Assembly (NCBI RefSeq): GCF_004122035.1
Contig: NZ_SAXA01000007.1
Span: forward strand, 1-64,000
Origin: Ancylomarina salipaludis
GTDB lineage: Bacteria > Bacteroidota > Bacteroidia > Bacteroidales > Marinifilaceae
Length of the DNA stretch: 64,000 nucleotides
Direction of reading: 5' to 3'
Positions 24,467 through 34,499 of the stretch are shown piece by piece (the stretch's first letter is position 1; every line of letters begins with the position of its first letter). Both the position numbers and the translations under genes were made by a program. The notes under the pieces were generated by a model. That model was not told where the DNA came from, ran no database searches, and worked only from the letters and a program-made list of their open reading frames with translations.

Positions 24467-25483
24467 TTAACCAGCAGCAAATTCTTGTGACACAATTTCG
24501 TCTTTCTTATCGGCGTTTGGTAAAACAAGAGAAATACAGGTTCCTTTACCAAGCTCAGAATCAATTTTCAATTCTCCGTGTAATAAGAGGGAAAGTTCCT
24601 GACATAGAGTTAATCCAATGCCAACTCCCCCATATGATTTTTTACTGGTCATGTCCGACTGAACAAATGGTTTCATCACACTGAGAAGCTTGTCTTTATC
24701 AATGCCAATCCCGGTATCCCTCACATAAATTGAAACAGAATCCTTGTGCTCTGTAAACCCCAATTCAATCTTTCCCTCCTGCGTAAATTTGATGGCATTA
24801 CTCAAAAAATGAGTGATAATTTGTTTCACTCGAAATCGATCTGATTTAATCAGAAAGGGGTTATCATTAGGTAAATTCAAATCAAAACTTAATTTTTTAC
24901 TGCTGTTCATCTCAAGTTCAAACTTGTATATGGGATACAGTTCATGCAGTAAACTCACAATACAAAAGTCCTTATTATCAATATGAGTTAAATTCGATTC
25001 TAACTTGGAGATTTCAATCAAATCGTTAAGAATCGCTAATAACTGAATACTCCCTTCGTTTATATAATCAATATACTCATCTCTCTCACAAGCTTCTGCT
25101 TTGGGATTTTTAAGCAGCTCCGAAAAACCCTGTATTGAGTTTAAGGGCGTGCGTAATTCATGCGATATATTCGAAAGAAATGCCGACTTCAACCGATCTG
25201 ATTCGCGTGATTTAATAATCGCTTCTTTGAGTTTTTCTTGTAATTGAATTTCATTTTTTCTATCGTTCTTAATCAAGATATGAATTAAAAGCCCCGTCAT
25301 AAGAACAAAAAACCAGCCCTTATAGGTTTGTATATGAGTAAGTAAACCTGCATCAAAGTTAAATAACAATAATATTTCGTCAGAAGCAATAATCCATAGA
25401 GCACCAAAAAAAATATAAATAGCAGCAACTCTGTTTTCAACTTTTAAATTCAGAAATTTATTTTTTTTAAAGAAAGGATACAT
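24467..25483 (-). CDS. Membrane sensor histidine kinase
   Basis: This 338-residue kinase has two membrane segments (about 20-40 and 55-72), a HisKA domain with the phosphorylated H108 in SNISHELRTPLNS, and a HATPase_c domain with N, G1 (DTGIGID) and G2 (GGVGIGLTL) boxes. The region between the membrane segments is only about 15 residues, so it hardly senses from outside. Its ATG is 1 bp past the stop of the larger kinase gene, so the two are co-translated. No response regulator gene is adjacent. Confidence 0.9.
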   Translation of the reverse strand: MYPFFKKNKFLNLKVENRVAAIYIFFGALWIIASDEILLLFNFDAGLLTHIQTYKGWFFVLMTGLLIHILIKNDRKNEIQLQEKLKEAIIKSRESDRLKSAFLSNISHELRTPLNSIQGFSELLKNPKAEACERDEYIDYINEGSIQLLAILNDLIEISKLESNLTHIDNKDFCIVSLLHELYPIYKFELEMNSSKKLSFDLNLPNDNPFLIKSDRFRVKQIITHFLSNAIKFTQEGKIELGFTEHKDSVSIYVRDTGIGIDKDKLLSVMKPFVQSDMTSKKSYGGVGIGLTLCQELSLLLHGELKIDSELGKGTCISLVLPNADKKDEIVSQEFAAG

Positions 25484-25484
25484 A

Positions 25485-27815
25485 TTAATTCAAAGCTATT
25501 AATGGTAAATCAAAATAAACACGGGTCCCTATATTTAATTCACTCTCGATACGAATAGTTCCCTTATTTTTCTCAATTAAATCTTTAACAATGATAAGGC
25601 CTAAACCTGTTCCGGATTCCTTATGGGTTCCTTTTTTCTGGATTTTCTTATCGATATTAAACAGATATTGAATGTCCTCTTTTTTAATCCCAACGCCATT
25701 GTCCTGAACGAGTACTTCAACTCTATTATTTTTTATTTCAGCAAAAATATCAATACATCCACCTTTATGAGTAAACTTAATTGCATTGTTGACCAGATTC
25801 AAAATTACTGTTTTAATCATATTCTCATCACCGAAAGCCTTGAAATTTGAAGAAAGATGATTTTTTAAATCAATTCCTTTTGCTTTTGCAATGTTTATCA
25901 AAGTTTGCAAAACTGAATCTGTTATGATCTTTAGATCAATCGTTTCGGGATTCCACGACACTCCTCCGATTTGAATACGCCCCCATCTCAGTAAATTGTC
26001 CAAAAGTTCATTCATATCCTGAGCAGACTCGTAACAGTTATTCACAAATACGACTTTCTCTTCATCAGAAAAAATCTCTGGGTTTTTAGTTATAATTTCA
26101 AGAAGTCCCAATATGGATGATAAAGGGCCTTTTAAATCATGAGATATGATCGAAAAAAACTGATCTTTGGTTTCGTTTGATTCTTTCAATTCCACAGTTC
26201 GTTTCTCTAATTTCGCTCTATTCTCAACAATTTCACTCACATCATCAATCACCCAAATATTAGCCTCTTCAATATGAGAATAAAGCATTTCACTAATGTA
26301 AATTTTGGTCCAAAGAACACTTTCATCAACTCGTTTTAGTGGAATTTCATTTCGAATAAAAGCCTTACTGCCTTCTAATTGATGGTATTCATTCATCAAA
26401 ATCTCATAATTGCTTCTATTCAAAAAAGCTGACGCAATATTCTCACCCAAAAGATCCCCTTTATCACATCCCAAAATCTCAGAAATGCGATTGTTCTGAT
26501 CAATTATCTTTCCTTCACCATCGGTAACAACAATTCCAACAAGGGAATTATTCAATATGGCTTTTAATCGGAGATAAGCTAAATTGGTGAGTTCCTCCTG
26601 TTTTGTAATTTCGATATTCTTTCTGTTCAGGTTTTCATTTGCTTCAAGTAGTTCTCTGGAACGTTCTTCAACTTCCTGATCCAATTCTAAATTTCGTTTT
26701 TCAAGAAACTTTTTCTGGCGATACTTTAATACCGAGTAAACAAGCAATAAAAGAATGAGAACAGATCCAATTCGCAAACTGTTCTTAAATAAGATTAAAT
26801 TCCTCTCTAAGAATGTTTTCTTTTTATTTATAACTATCGATTTATTCGGCAAATGATTTTCGTCAATGCCATATTTTAGTAAAAGGGACTGATCAAACTT
26901 AATGCTCACTGCTGATTTTTCAAATACGGGAATGATACTTGGATTTGCTCCTTTTACAACTGATAAAGCCAATTCTCCAGCAAGCTTACCTTGCATATAA
27001 CCACTGGTTATATATCCCCCAACAATCCCTTTCCCCAGATAAAAATCCCATGAACCATAAATCGGTACTGAACTGACCTCGCTCACAAGTCTGACGGCAT
27101 CGTCAAAAGAATAATAGTTCCCATCAGCATCCATTGTAAATGGAGCCAAATATATCATCCAATCTTTACCCAGACTTTTAACCTTTTCCAAAATAGCCTT
27201 CATACTACCCGTATCAGAATATTCAATAAGCATCTCTTTCTGCAATTTTGGTAAAGCTTTCATGATAATAGCCTTATTGGCCAAGCCTGTCACCGTTCTA
27301 TCATTAATGATTAAAATCTTTCGCTTGGGATGCAATTTATGCATGAGCATTAGAGTTGAGTCAATTGCCGCGTATTCAACTATTCCGGTCACCTTTGTCT
27401 CTCCCTTTAAAAATTCAGGTGAATAATTATTTATACCACAAAAAATTATCGGGATATTCTTAAAAAATTCCGATCTGTTTTTGATGACAAAATTCAGGGC
27501 ATTGTTATCAGACGCAATAATGGCATCAAAAATCACTTTAGAGCACAATAATTCATATTTCTGCTCAAAAGATTTAATAAATATGGGATCAACAAAACGT
27601 TTAGAATCTAAATATTCGTAAAATGTTTCGATCTCATTCTCATAAGGAGACAAAACTGATTTGATTCCCTCTGTAATACTATCGGTCCAGACAAAACCCT
27701 GATGATATGAATGTATAACAAGAATATGTTTCTTATTCTCATTCAAAGGATTCATCGAGAAAACAGTAAGCGAACTGTTTATAAAGAGGATTAAACTAAA
27801 CAATAGATACCGCAT
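25485..27815 (-). CDS. Sensor histidine kinase with periplasmic ABC-substrate-binding-like domain and PAS
   Basis: The 776-residue kinase starts with a signal-like segment (3-20), followed by a periplasmic region (about 25-340) resembling the ABC substrate-binding family (ILVIHSYHQGFVWTDSITEG). A membrane segment lies at about 346-364, a coiled coil to 405 and a PAS domain at about 414-530. HisKA has H559 in SIISHDLKGPLSS, and HATPase_c with DNGVGI and GTGLGLIIV ends it. The periplasmic domain may bind a small solute. It is followed at once by a second kinase, with no response regulator in the window. Confidence 0.88.
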   Translation of the reverse strand: MRYLLFSLILFINSSLTVFSMNPLNENKKHILVIHSYHQGFVWTDSITEGIKSVLSPYENEIETFYEYLDSKRFVDPIFIKSFEQKYELLCSKVIFDAIIASDNNALNFVIKNRSEFFKNIPIIFCGINNYSPEFLKGETKVTGIVEYAAIDSTLMLMHKLHPKRKILIINDRTVTGLANKAIIMKALPKLQKEMLIEYSDTGSMKAILEKVKSLGKDWMIYLAPFTMDADGNYYSFDDAVRLVSEVSSVPIYGSWDFYLGKGIVGGYITSGYMQGKLAGELALSVVKGANPSIIPVFEKSAVSIKFDQSLLLKYGIDENHLPNKSIVINKKKTFLERNLILFKNSLRIGSVLILLLLVYSVLKYRQKKFLEKRNLELDQEVEERSRELLEANENLNRKNIEITKQEELTNLAYLRLKAILNNSLVGIVVTDGEGKIIDQNNRISEILGCDKGDLLGENIASAFLNRSNYEILMNEYHQLEGSKAFIRNEIPLKRVDESVLWTKIYISEMLYSHIEEANIWVIDDVSEIVENRAKLEKRTVELKESNETKDQFFSIISHDLKGPLSSILGLLEIITKNPEIFSDEEKVVFVNNCYESAQDMNELLDNLLRWGRIQIGGVSWNPETIDLKIITDSVLQTLINIAKAKGIDLKNHLSSNFKAFGDENMIKTVILNLVNNAIKFTHKGGCIDIFAEIKNNRVEVLVQDNGVGIKKEDIQYLFNIDKKIQKKGTHKESGTGLGLIIVKDLIEKNKGTIRIESELNIGTRVYFDLPLIALN

Positions 27816-27982
27816 ATAAAGAAATTTTCAGAAAATAAAAACGAATACTATGATTTTAGAATTTACAAATAAATAATGTTTTTTTACTACTAAAACAGTT
27901 CAATTAGGACAGAATAACACTCAAATTACACGAAACAAAGATTGAATGCCATTAGTTACCCATAATATTAAATTATTAATCA

Positions 27983-28009
27983 CAAAAAAAGTCTACCAAG
28001 GGTAGACTT
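27983..28009 (-). terminator. Terminator after the DUF4293 gene
   Basis: AAGTCTACC / GGTAGACTT with a T run on the minus strand. Confidence 0.85.
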
Positions 28010-28050
28010 TCTCTGTATTATATGTAATTATATCGTGCGTAATGATATAC

Positions 28051-28512
28051 TTATCGAATTCGATCCATCGAACGAACCATAGCTTCATCCTTACCAATAT
28101 GACGAATAGCAAGATAAGATAAAACTACCCCAACTAAAGGAAAAGCATTTACAATGCTGTAATTGGCAACCGCATTCATTTCTTCAACCTGCGAGTTAAT
28201 GCTGTAATAAACCAAGCCCATCATACCCAACATACAGAAAATATTAAAAACCGTCAATCGAATCTGACGAATACGCTTTTTATATGAAAAAATGGTAACA
28301 CAAACATTCAATACAATAATTGTCAATAAAATTGCAACCGGATAAGCTTTAAAAAGCATCGCTTCCCCTTCGGTTAATGAAGGAATTCCTCGGTATAAAA
28401 ATGAATAAGAAATATTTGCCGGATCGATTAATTCTGCCAAAGGGAAAAAGTACAGCATTGAGAGCAAGACTAAAACCCCCAATAGGAATAAAGTTTGAAT
28501 TCTTTGAATCAT
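28051..28512 (-). CDS. DUF4293 family membrane protein
   Basis: This 153-residue protein has four membrane segments (about 7-25, 53-73, 81-101 and 120-138), with MIQRIQTLFLLGVLVLL at the start and a basic loop KKRIRQIRLT after the second segment. This pattern is DUF4293, a Bacteroidota-specific family of unknown function. It is a monocistronic gene with its own terminator. Confidence 0.82.
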   Translation of the reverse strand: MIQRIQTLFLLGVLVLLSMLYFFPLAELIDPANISYSFLYRGIPSLTEGEAMLFKAYPVAILLTIIVLNVCVTIFSYKKRIRQIRLTVFNIFCMLGMMGLVYYSINSQVEEMNAVANYSIVNAFPLVGVVLSYLAIRHIGKDEAMVRSMDRIR

Positions 28513-28594
28513 AATTTTATAAAGATTGAATATTAATACATTTTAAGGAATAGCTTTTCTTCATGTAAAGCTTTCTTAGCACAAATTTAATCTT

Positions 28595-28636
28595 AAAAAT
28601 AAGAGCAGCAAACTTTCACCTGCTGCTCTTATATTT
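28595..28636 (-). terminator. Terminator after the DUF5916 gene
   Basis: AAGAGCAGCA / TGCTGCTCTT, perfect 10-bp stem with a 10-base loop; the minus-strand tail is T-rich. Confidence 0.8.
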
Positions 28637-28664
28637 CAACTTACAAACTACAAAATTATCATGA

Positions 28665-31091
28665 TCACCCTCTCTTTTTTAAAGACATATAATCGATATA
28701 ATACAAGAGTTTTAGTGACAAGGAATTAAATCGGGTTGCATCAAAAGTATTTTTAAGATTGTTTACAAAACGATGTGCAATTTCCTCTTTTTCATCCGCG
28801 ATAGAATGTTTCCAAACTAAAGCAAGTTCACTCCCCGGCGCAAATCGCCAGGAATAAACCATATCTATATTAAAGGCATTAAAGTTAATATCGTGATTAT
28901 CGGCATATGAGGTCGATTGCAACCGTCCGCCATCAAGCAATTTTCCAAAACGCTTATATTCTGCCTTTGCCCAATAATGACGGGCTCTAAAACTCAAAGA
29001 CATTTTATTATTGAATATGTAATTCGCAGTTATCCGATTTTCCAGATACGTTGTGTTTCTTATGCCAATATAAACATTGGTTATACCATCTACTTCTTCG
29101 TCATTCACATAGCCCATATCGTCTAACTGTCTATCCCATTTCATTCGGTATCTCATCGAGAACTTATCATTAAATCGATAACGAGGACCGATAGTCAGCG
29201 AAAACACTCTCAAATTATCTGTTGAAAAACGTTTCCCGTATTCTGCTTCAATATCAAAAGCAAATTCTTTTCTATAATCAGAAGAAAACCATAATCCTGC
29301 AAAAGCAGATGCCCCTTTTCTTAGTTTCATTCCCTCAACACGAGGTTCATAAAAATCGTATTCGTGCATTGGGCGAATATTGCCATAAATTCCCAAAGAA
29401 TTATAAGATTTAAATTTAATATTCGAATTGTAATAAATCGTAAATCGTGAATATCGAGCTGGAGAATATTGTGCTTCATGACTAATGGTCATGTTATTGT
29501 GCTGAGCAAGCATGATTCCCTTAGGTTTATAAATATGATAGCCCAAATACAAATTATTCCTGATAATATTATTCCGACTCAGATACCCCATATCATTGGG
29601 ATTATACGCATCTGATATCATTTCATTAATAAAACCCCAATTTAATTGTCCACTTATCTTATCAAAAGCAATTTGATGATGATGCCCAAGCTGAGTATCC
29701 TCTCCTTTTTCATAAAGTTGTGATAAAATGGCCTTCCCCTTAACTCGATATGTTTTTGTTTTATCCTTAAATAAAAATTCTGTCCCACTCACATTAGCTA
29801 TATAATCATCATTAGGGACAGTTACATTTGTGTTAAACAAAGACACATACGACTCGTTCTTCAAACTTTGATCAAAAACCAACATATTATAATTTGCAAA
29901 CGCTTGAGTCTTGAATTTTCGTTTCGATCCTGTTATTGTGTCTTTAATTTTGGCGTATGTGTTTCTAACCATTGAATTCAAAAAACCAATACCCAATCCT
30001 TTACTGGTTCTTCCGGATATTTTAGTCGAATTTATAATTTTAGCTTCAATAGGATTCTCATCGATGATTTCATTATCCCCCAAATCATCTTCTACGTCAT
30101 ATAGATATTTAGGTGCCCCTCCTATTCGTTTTGAATAAAAAATATCACCTCTGTTAAAAAGTTCAGTTGCTTCGGTAAAAAATTGTCTTTTTTCATCAAA
30201 TTTCGTTTCATATGGTGAAAGATTCAATATTTTGTCATCAGATTGAACTTGTCCAAAATCCGGAATCAGCATCATATCTAGCGTAAAGCTTTCATTAAGA
30301 CCATATTTCAAATCAAGTCCTCCCCTGTAGTTTGTTTCAAAAGATGATTTATCAGACGATTTATCTGCATAAACAGAAAAGTAAGGCGAGAAAGAAAGTC
30401 GTGTTGGTGGCTTAATATTTTCAATTCCTTTTAATATACCTGCTTGGTTAACCCAACCAGAAACTTTCTTGTCAACAAAATTCCAGCATACTTTTTCCTT
30501 TTCGCGTTGAATATTGCGTATAATGTTCATTCCCCACTCCTGTACATCTTTTTTGGGGAAACGAAGTGCTGAATAAGGAATCTCGAATTCTGCACTCCAG
30601 CCATTCTTTCCAATATGAGCACCGCTTTTCCACACGCCATCCCAATTGTTATCTTCTCTATCTTTAACAACTTTAGCATCAATCTGAACTCCCATTGGCG
30701 TTATAATAAATTCAAAGGCATCCAAACCATTATTAAAAGGATCAATTAACAAAAGAATAAAATCACTATTGTTAATATCATCACGCTTACTCAGTTCCTT
30801 CAATATCTTATCAGGTTGGTCATCATACATCATAACACCCACAATAAGAGAATTATCAGTATAAATAAACTTTGCTTCTGTTTTGAAGTTAGAGGGCATG
30901 CCATTGTCAGGATCTAATTGGATGAATTCTTTAGCGACAGGAACGTTTTTCCACACAGCATCTTCCAGAATACCATCAATCTTAGGACTTTGATGTACAC
31001 GTTGGGCTTTGATTTCCTTCTTTAAAATTGCTTGCGCTGGTTGGCATAGGCTAAAAAACAGAGCTATCACTAGCAGAGTTAGTCGAATCAT
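28665..31091 (-). CDS. DUF5916 outer-membrane protein with CBM9-like N-terminal domain
   Basis: This 808-residue secreted protein begins with a signal peptide (about 1-21, ending PAQA). Next comes a carbohydrate-binding family 9-like domain (about 30-215; SPKIDGILEDAVWKNVPVAK and FEIPYSALRFP). The rest is DUF5916, with FDEKRQFFTEATELF and many aromatic-ending strands consistent with an outer-membrane beta barrel. Similar proteins occur throughout Bacteroidota with unknown ligand; the CBM9-like domain does not prove sugar binding. The gene stands alone. Confidence 0.85.
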   Translation of the reverse strand: MIRLTLLVIALFFSLCQPAQAILKKEIKAQRVHQSPKIDGILEDAVWKNVPVAKEFIQLDPDNGMPSNFKTEAKFIYTDNSLIVGVMMYDDQPDKILKELSKRDDINNSDFILLLIDPFNNGLDAFEFIITPMGVQIDAKVVKDREDNNWDGVWKSGAHIGKNGWSAEFEIPYSALRFPKKDVQEWGMNIIRNIQREKEKVCWNFVDKKVSGWVNQAGILKGIENIKPPTRLSFSPYFSVYADKSSDKSSFETNYRGGLDLKYGLNESFTLDMMLIPDFGQVQSDDKILNLSPYETKFDEKRQFFTEATELFNRGDIFYSKRIGGAPKYLYDVEDDLGDNEIIDENPIEAKIINSTKISGRTSKGLGIGFLNSMVRNTYAKIKDTITGSKRKFKTQAFANYNMLVFDQSLKNESYVSLFNTNVTVPNDDYIANVSGTEFLFKDKTKTYRVKGKAILSQLYEKGEDTQLGHHHQIAFDKISGQLNWGFINEMISDAYNPNDMGYLSRNNIIRNNLYLGYHIYKPKGIMLAQHNNMTISHEAQYSPARYSRFTIYYNSNIKFKSYNSLGIYGNIRPMHEYDFYEPRVEGMKLRKGASAFAGLWFSSDYRKEFAFDIEAEYGKRFSTDNLRVFSLTIGPRYRFNDKFSMRYRMKWDRQLDDMGYVNDEEVDGITNVYIGIRNTTYLENRITANYIFNNKMSLSFRARHYWAKAEYKRFGKLLDGGRLQSTSYADNHDINFNAFNIDMVYSWRFAPGSELALVWKHSIADEKEEIAHRFVNNLKNTFDATRFNSLSLKLLYYIDYMSLKKRG

Positions 31092-31265
31092 GGTTGGTTT
31101 AGGTTTTCTATGGTTATTTTTAAGATATCTTTCCCAAGCATTTATTATACCAAAACAAACAGCATCCTGATTATCAGATAAAATCTCAATTCGAAAAAAT
31201 AAAAGGTGAACGCTGACGTTACATTCGATGTTCGAAAACGAACATCAGATCTTAGCCTAATTAAA

Positions 31266-31298
31266 TAAAAAAGGCTGCCTCAAATGAGACAGCCTTAA
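31266..31298 (-). terminator. Terminator after the prohibitin gene
   Basis: AAGGCTGcCTCA / TGAGaCAGCCTT, followed on the minus strand by six T residues. Confidence 0.85.
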
Positions 31299-31317
31299 AA
31301 AAACGTTATTAAAAAAA

Positions 31318-32130
31318 TTAGTTATTACCCAAGATAAGTGGCAATCCATTTTTTCCACTACCAACAACAACAACTTTTGAATTTGGTGATTTTGATAGCT
31401 CAATTGTTGCCTCAATTCCTCTCATCTTCAAAAGAGCATCGGTTAAACTACTATTGATAATCTTATTGGCATTCGATTCACCCTCTGCTGCAATACGCTT
31501 TCTTTCAGCCTCACTTTTCTCACGATCAAGCTTAAACTGGTAAGCTAAGGCTTCCTGTTCTTGCTGCAACTTGCTTTCAATAGCTTGCTTAATTTTTGTA
31601 GGTAAGTTAATCGAACGAATCAACAAAGCCTTCATCTCAATATTGTTTTTCTTAAGAACCAAAGACGTTTCCTGAATAATTGCATCTTCAACCTCTTTTC
31701 TTCGTGTTGAATAAATTTCTTCAGCCGTATAACGTCCGGCTACCTGACGAACCGACGAACGTACCTCAGGTACAACCAACTGATTGATATAATTCTTTCC
31801 GAATATTTCATGTAAGTATCCAATTTTATTATAGGTTGGATTAAAACGAACTGAAACGTCTATATTTACAGACAATCCACTCTTATCCAATACATCCATA
31901 GTCTCTTCACTCTTTTGCTCCTTAACGTCATATACATGTAAATCGTTCCAAGGTGCAATAACTAAAAACCCAGGCATAATAATATTATCCTTATCCAACC
32001 CTGATGAAAATTTACGAAATATTACTCCACGCTCACCTGGTTGAAGCGTTCTAAACATACTTGAACCTGAAAAAACTAAAATCAGTGCAAAAGCAGCTAC
32101 TACGATTAAAAAATACGGTTTTTGTTTCAT
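31318..32130 (-). CDS. Prohibitin/SPFH family membrane protein
   Basis: This 270-residue protein has one N-terminal membrane anchor (about 6-26), then an SPFH domain starting LQPGERGVIFRKFSSGL and a helical, charge-rich coiled coil (about 190-235; LQQEQEALAYQFKLDREKSEAE). Prohibitins form large oligomers that scaffold membrane proteases such as FtsH and organise lipid domains. No NfeD or protease gene is adjacent. The gene has its own terminator. Confidence 0.9.
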   Translation of the reverse strand: MKQKPYFLIVVAAFALILVFSGSSMFRTLQPGERGVIFRKFSSGLDKDNIIMPGFLVIAPWNDLHVYDVKEQKSEETMDVLDKSGLSVNIDVSVRFNPTYNKIGYLHEIFGKNYINQLVVPEVRSSVRQVAGRYTAEEIYSTRRKEVEDAIIQETSLVLKKNNIEMKALLIRSINLPTKIKQAIESKLQQEQEALAYQFKLDREKSEAERKRIAAEGESNANKIINSSLTDALLKMRGIEATIELSKSPNSKVVVVGSGKNGLPLILGNN

Positions 32131-32558
32131 TTTCTTGAAGTTTTATACCTAATTAATTAGATATCACCCAACTATTAAAGTTGAATTTAATTAAGCTTTA
32201 GAGTCATTATAATTTTTCACTAATAGATAGGTAAATATAGCATAATATATCCATTGTAGAAATAAGAACTCATTAAATCTAATCTCATTTTTATCTGATA
32301 TATTAGCTTCTTGTTTCTTGAATGATCGAATTATTTGTATATTTGAGATCTTGATTGAAACAAATAGTACCAGTCCGAATCAACTTCTCAGGTCTGTTTT
32401 TTCGATCAATTCTATAATTTACTCCAAGCAACCATAAAATAAAGTATTGTTAATCTGCAAACTGCTGTTTGACTATTTTCTGTGTATATTTACATATCGT
32501 AGATGCATTCACAACTTTAGTCTGACAAGTCTTTTGCAATTCAAAATTTTAAAAACAT
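32131..32558. other. Divergent intergenic region, no feature called
   Basis: This 428-bp A/T-rich stretch separates the divergent prohibitin and nucleoside phosphorylase genes and must hold both promoters. A TATATTTA near 32485 with TTTG at 32468 is suggestive, but the spacing of 13 bp is short. No repeats or RNA structures were noticed. Confidence 0.5.
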
Positions 32559-33434
32559 ATGGAACCTATCAAATCATCAGAACTAATTATCAATCCTGAC
32601 GGAAGTGTTTTTCACCTGCACTTAAGACCAGAACATTTAGCCGATACGGTTATTCTTGTTGGAGACCCCGGGCGAGTCGAATTAGTTGCCAGTTTTTTCG
32701 ACGAAGTCGAAATGACTATTTCAAATCGTGAATTTGTAACCAAAACAGGCACATACAAAGGCAAGCGTTTCTCTGTATTGTCAACAGGTATTGGTACAGA
32801 TAATATCGATATCGTGGTTAACGAATTGGATGCTTTGGTAAATATCGATTTGGAGACACGTATCCCTAAAAAAGAGCATAAATCCCTAACCCTTGTTCGT
32901 ATTGGAACATCCGGTTCACTTCAGGGCAACATACCTGTTGATTCATTTCTCTTATCAAAAAAATCAATTGGTTTTGACGGTATGTTAAACTTTTATGCCG
33001 GAAGAGATGACGTTTCTGATCTGGAATTTGAAAAAGCATTTAAGGAGGCTATGAATTGGGATGCTAAACTGGCTTCACCTTATTTTGTTTCTTCATCTGA
33101 AAAAGTTATCAAACAACTTGATGGAGATGATATGATTCAAGGCATTACGATTTCTGCCAACGGATTTTATGGTCCTCAGGGGCGAGTGCTTCGCTTGAAA
33201 ACACTGGATATGGATTTGAATGACAAGATTGAAGCTTTTGAATATAAGGGCCAGAAAATCACCAACTACGAAATGGAAAGTTCAGCCATTGCCGGTCTGG
33301 CAGCTCTTTTAGGCCACGAAGCTGCAACCGTGTGTGCCATAATTGCCAACCGTGTAAATAAGGATGCGAGTAAAGACTATAAGCCTGTTGTAAAAAAACT
33401 AATTCAAACAGTTCTCGACAGATTAAGTAAATAG
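32559..33434 (+). CDS. Nucleoside phosphorylase (uridine phosphorylase-like)
   Basis: This 291-residue protein belongs to the PNP/UDP phosphorylase family, which cleaves nucleosides with phosphate to base and sugar-1-phosphate. It has the phosphate-binding VGDPGRVE (about 34-41), LSTGIGTDNIDIVVNEL and the ribose-binding NYEMESSAIAGL near 237-248. The sequence resembles the Bacteroidota uridine phosphorylase group; purine substrates are not excluded. A terminator follows. Confidence 0.88.
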   Translation: MEPIKSSELIINPDGSVFHLHLRPEHLADTVILVGDPGRVELVASFFDEVEMTISNREFVTKTGTYKGKRFSVLSTGIGTDNIDIVVNELDALVNIDLETRIPKKEHKSLTLVRIGTSGSLQGNIPVDSFLLSKKSIGFDGMLNFYAGRDDVSDLEFEKAFKEAMNWDAKLASPYFVSSSEKVIKQLDGDDMIQGITISANGFYGPQGRVLRLKTLDMDLNDKIEAFEYKGQKITNYEMESSAIAGLAALLGHEAATVCAIIANRVNKDASKDYKPVVKKLIQTVLDRLSK

Positions 33435-33488
33435 AACCTAAGCTCTAAGATTTATTTTAAAGATTAGCTTTCAAACCAAAAAGCTCTG

Positions 33489-33524
33489 AAACCCACAAGA
33501 ATTGTTCTTCTTAGTGGGTTTTAT
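33489..33524 (+). terminator. Terminator after the nucleoside phosphorylase gene
   Basis: AAACCCAC / GTGGGTTT, 8-bp stem, followed by a T-rich tail. Confidence 0.75.
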
Positions 33525-33557
33525 TATATTTAAGAAAGAACGAATCTTAAAATAGAT

Positions 33558-34442
33558 ATGGACGAGGAAAAATTACGTGCTCTCATTTCGCTCCTAGATG
33601 ATTCTGATCCAAATGTTTACATCAACATAAGCAAAGAATTATCTAAATTATCGGCAACCCATATACCAAAGTTGGAAGATATTTGGCTGGAATCTGACAA
33701 CCCTATTTTTCAAAAACGTTTAGAGAATATTATTGATGAGATTCATCACAATTCAATAATTAAAGAATTAATCAAGTGGAAGAACTCCCCTAAACAAGAT
33801 CTGATTGATGGGGCTATTCTAATTAATCGAAGTATCAATTACCACCTCACAACCTGTAATGTAAAAACAACAATAAACAGGGTTGTAGACGAAATAAAAC
33901 CTGAAATCAGAGAACTGGAAACTAATCTGGAAAAGATCAAAATCCTAAACCATTTTCTTTATTTCATCCACAATTTCATGGTTATATCTCCCAAAGAAGA
34001 AACAAACTGGGGAGGCAATATCAGTACTGTACTCGCTCAAAAAAAAGGGAACTATATCATTACAAGTATTATATATGCTGGTATTGCGCAGGCCTTAAAA
34101 ATTCCCGTTACAGGAATTCAACTTCCTAACAGCATTCTGCTCTCCTGTGAAAGCCACGCGGCTGATCCGGATTCGAAAAAAACAAAACGAAGCTACTTCT
34201 ACATTAATCCGATTGATAATGGTGCTGTTCTATCAGCGATGCAATTGGAACTGGTTATCAAATTTAAAAAACTGAATAACTTAGCTCAATATTATAAACC
34301 GTGTAACAACCTGAATCTTATCAGGCTTCTTATTCAGAATCAAATATTCACTTATGGTCGTCAGAACAATCATAAATATGTTGATATACTGAAAGGCTTA
34401 CTGAATGTTATTCTACCCAACAATCCTAAAACAGAGAAATAG
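33558..34442 (+). CDS. SirB1/transglutaminase-like family protein
   Basis: This 294-residue soluble protein matches the SirB1-like transglutaminase fold in its centre: LNHFLYFIHNFMVISPKE (about 134-151), then IITSIIYAGIAQALKIPVTGIQLPNSIL (about 172-199). In E. coli the homologue lies near prfA. The usual GIPISL of the family is altered here to GNYIIT, and no catalytic cysteine-histidine-aspartate triad is obvious, so enzymatic activity is doubtful. The N-terminus (about 1-90) is helical with repeat-like character. Confidence 0.72.
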   Translation: MDEEKLRALISLLDDSDPNVYINISKELSKLSATHIPKLEDIWLESDNPIFQKRLENIIDEIHHNSIIKELIKWKNSPKQDLIDGAILINRSINYHLTTCNVKTTINRVVDEIKPEIRELETNLEKIKILNHFLYFIHNFMVISPKEETNWGGNISTVLAQKKGNYIITSIIYAGIAQALKIPVTGIQLPNSILLSCESHAADPDSKKTKRSYFYINPIDNGAVLSAMQLELVIKFKKLNNLAQYYKPCNNLNLIRLLIQNQIFTYGRQNNHKYVDILKGLLNVILPNNPKTEK

Positions 34443-34445
34443 ATA

Positions 34446-34484
34446 TAAAAAAAATCGCCAACTCATATGAATTGGCGATTTTTA
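34446..34484. terminator. Bidirectional terminator between the SirB1-like gene and rny
   Basis: AAATCGCCAA / TTGGCGATTT, perfect 10-bp stem with A and T runs on both sides, between convergent genes. Confidence 0.85.
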
Positions 34485-34499
34485 ATATTTAGCTAACTT

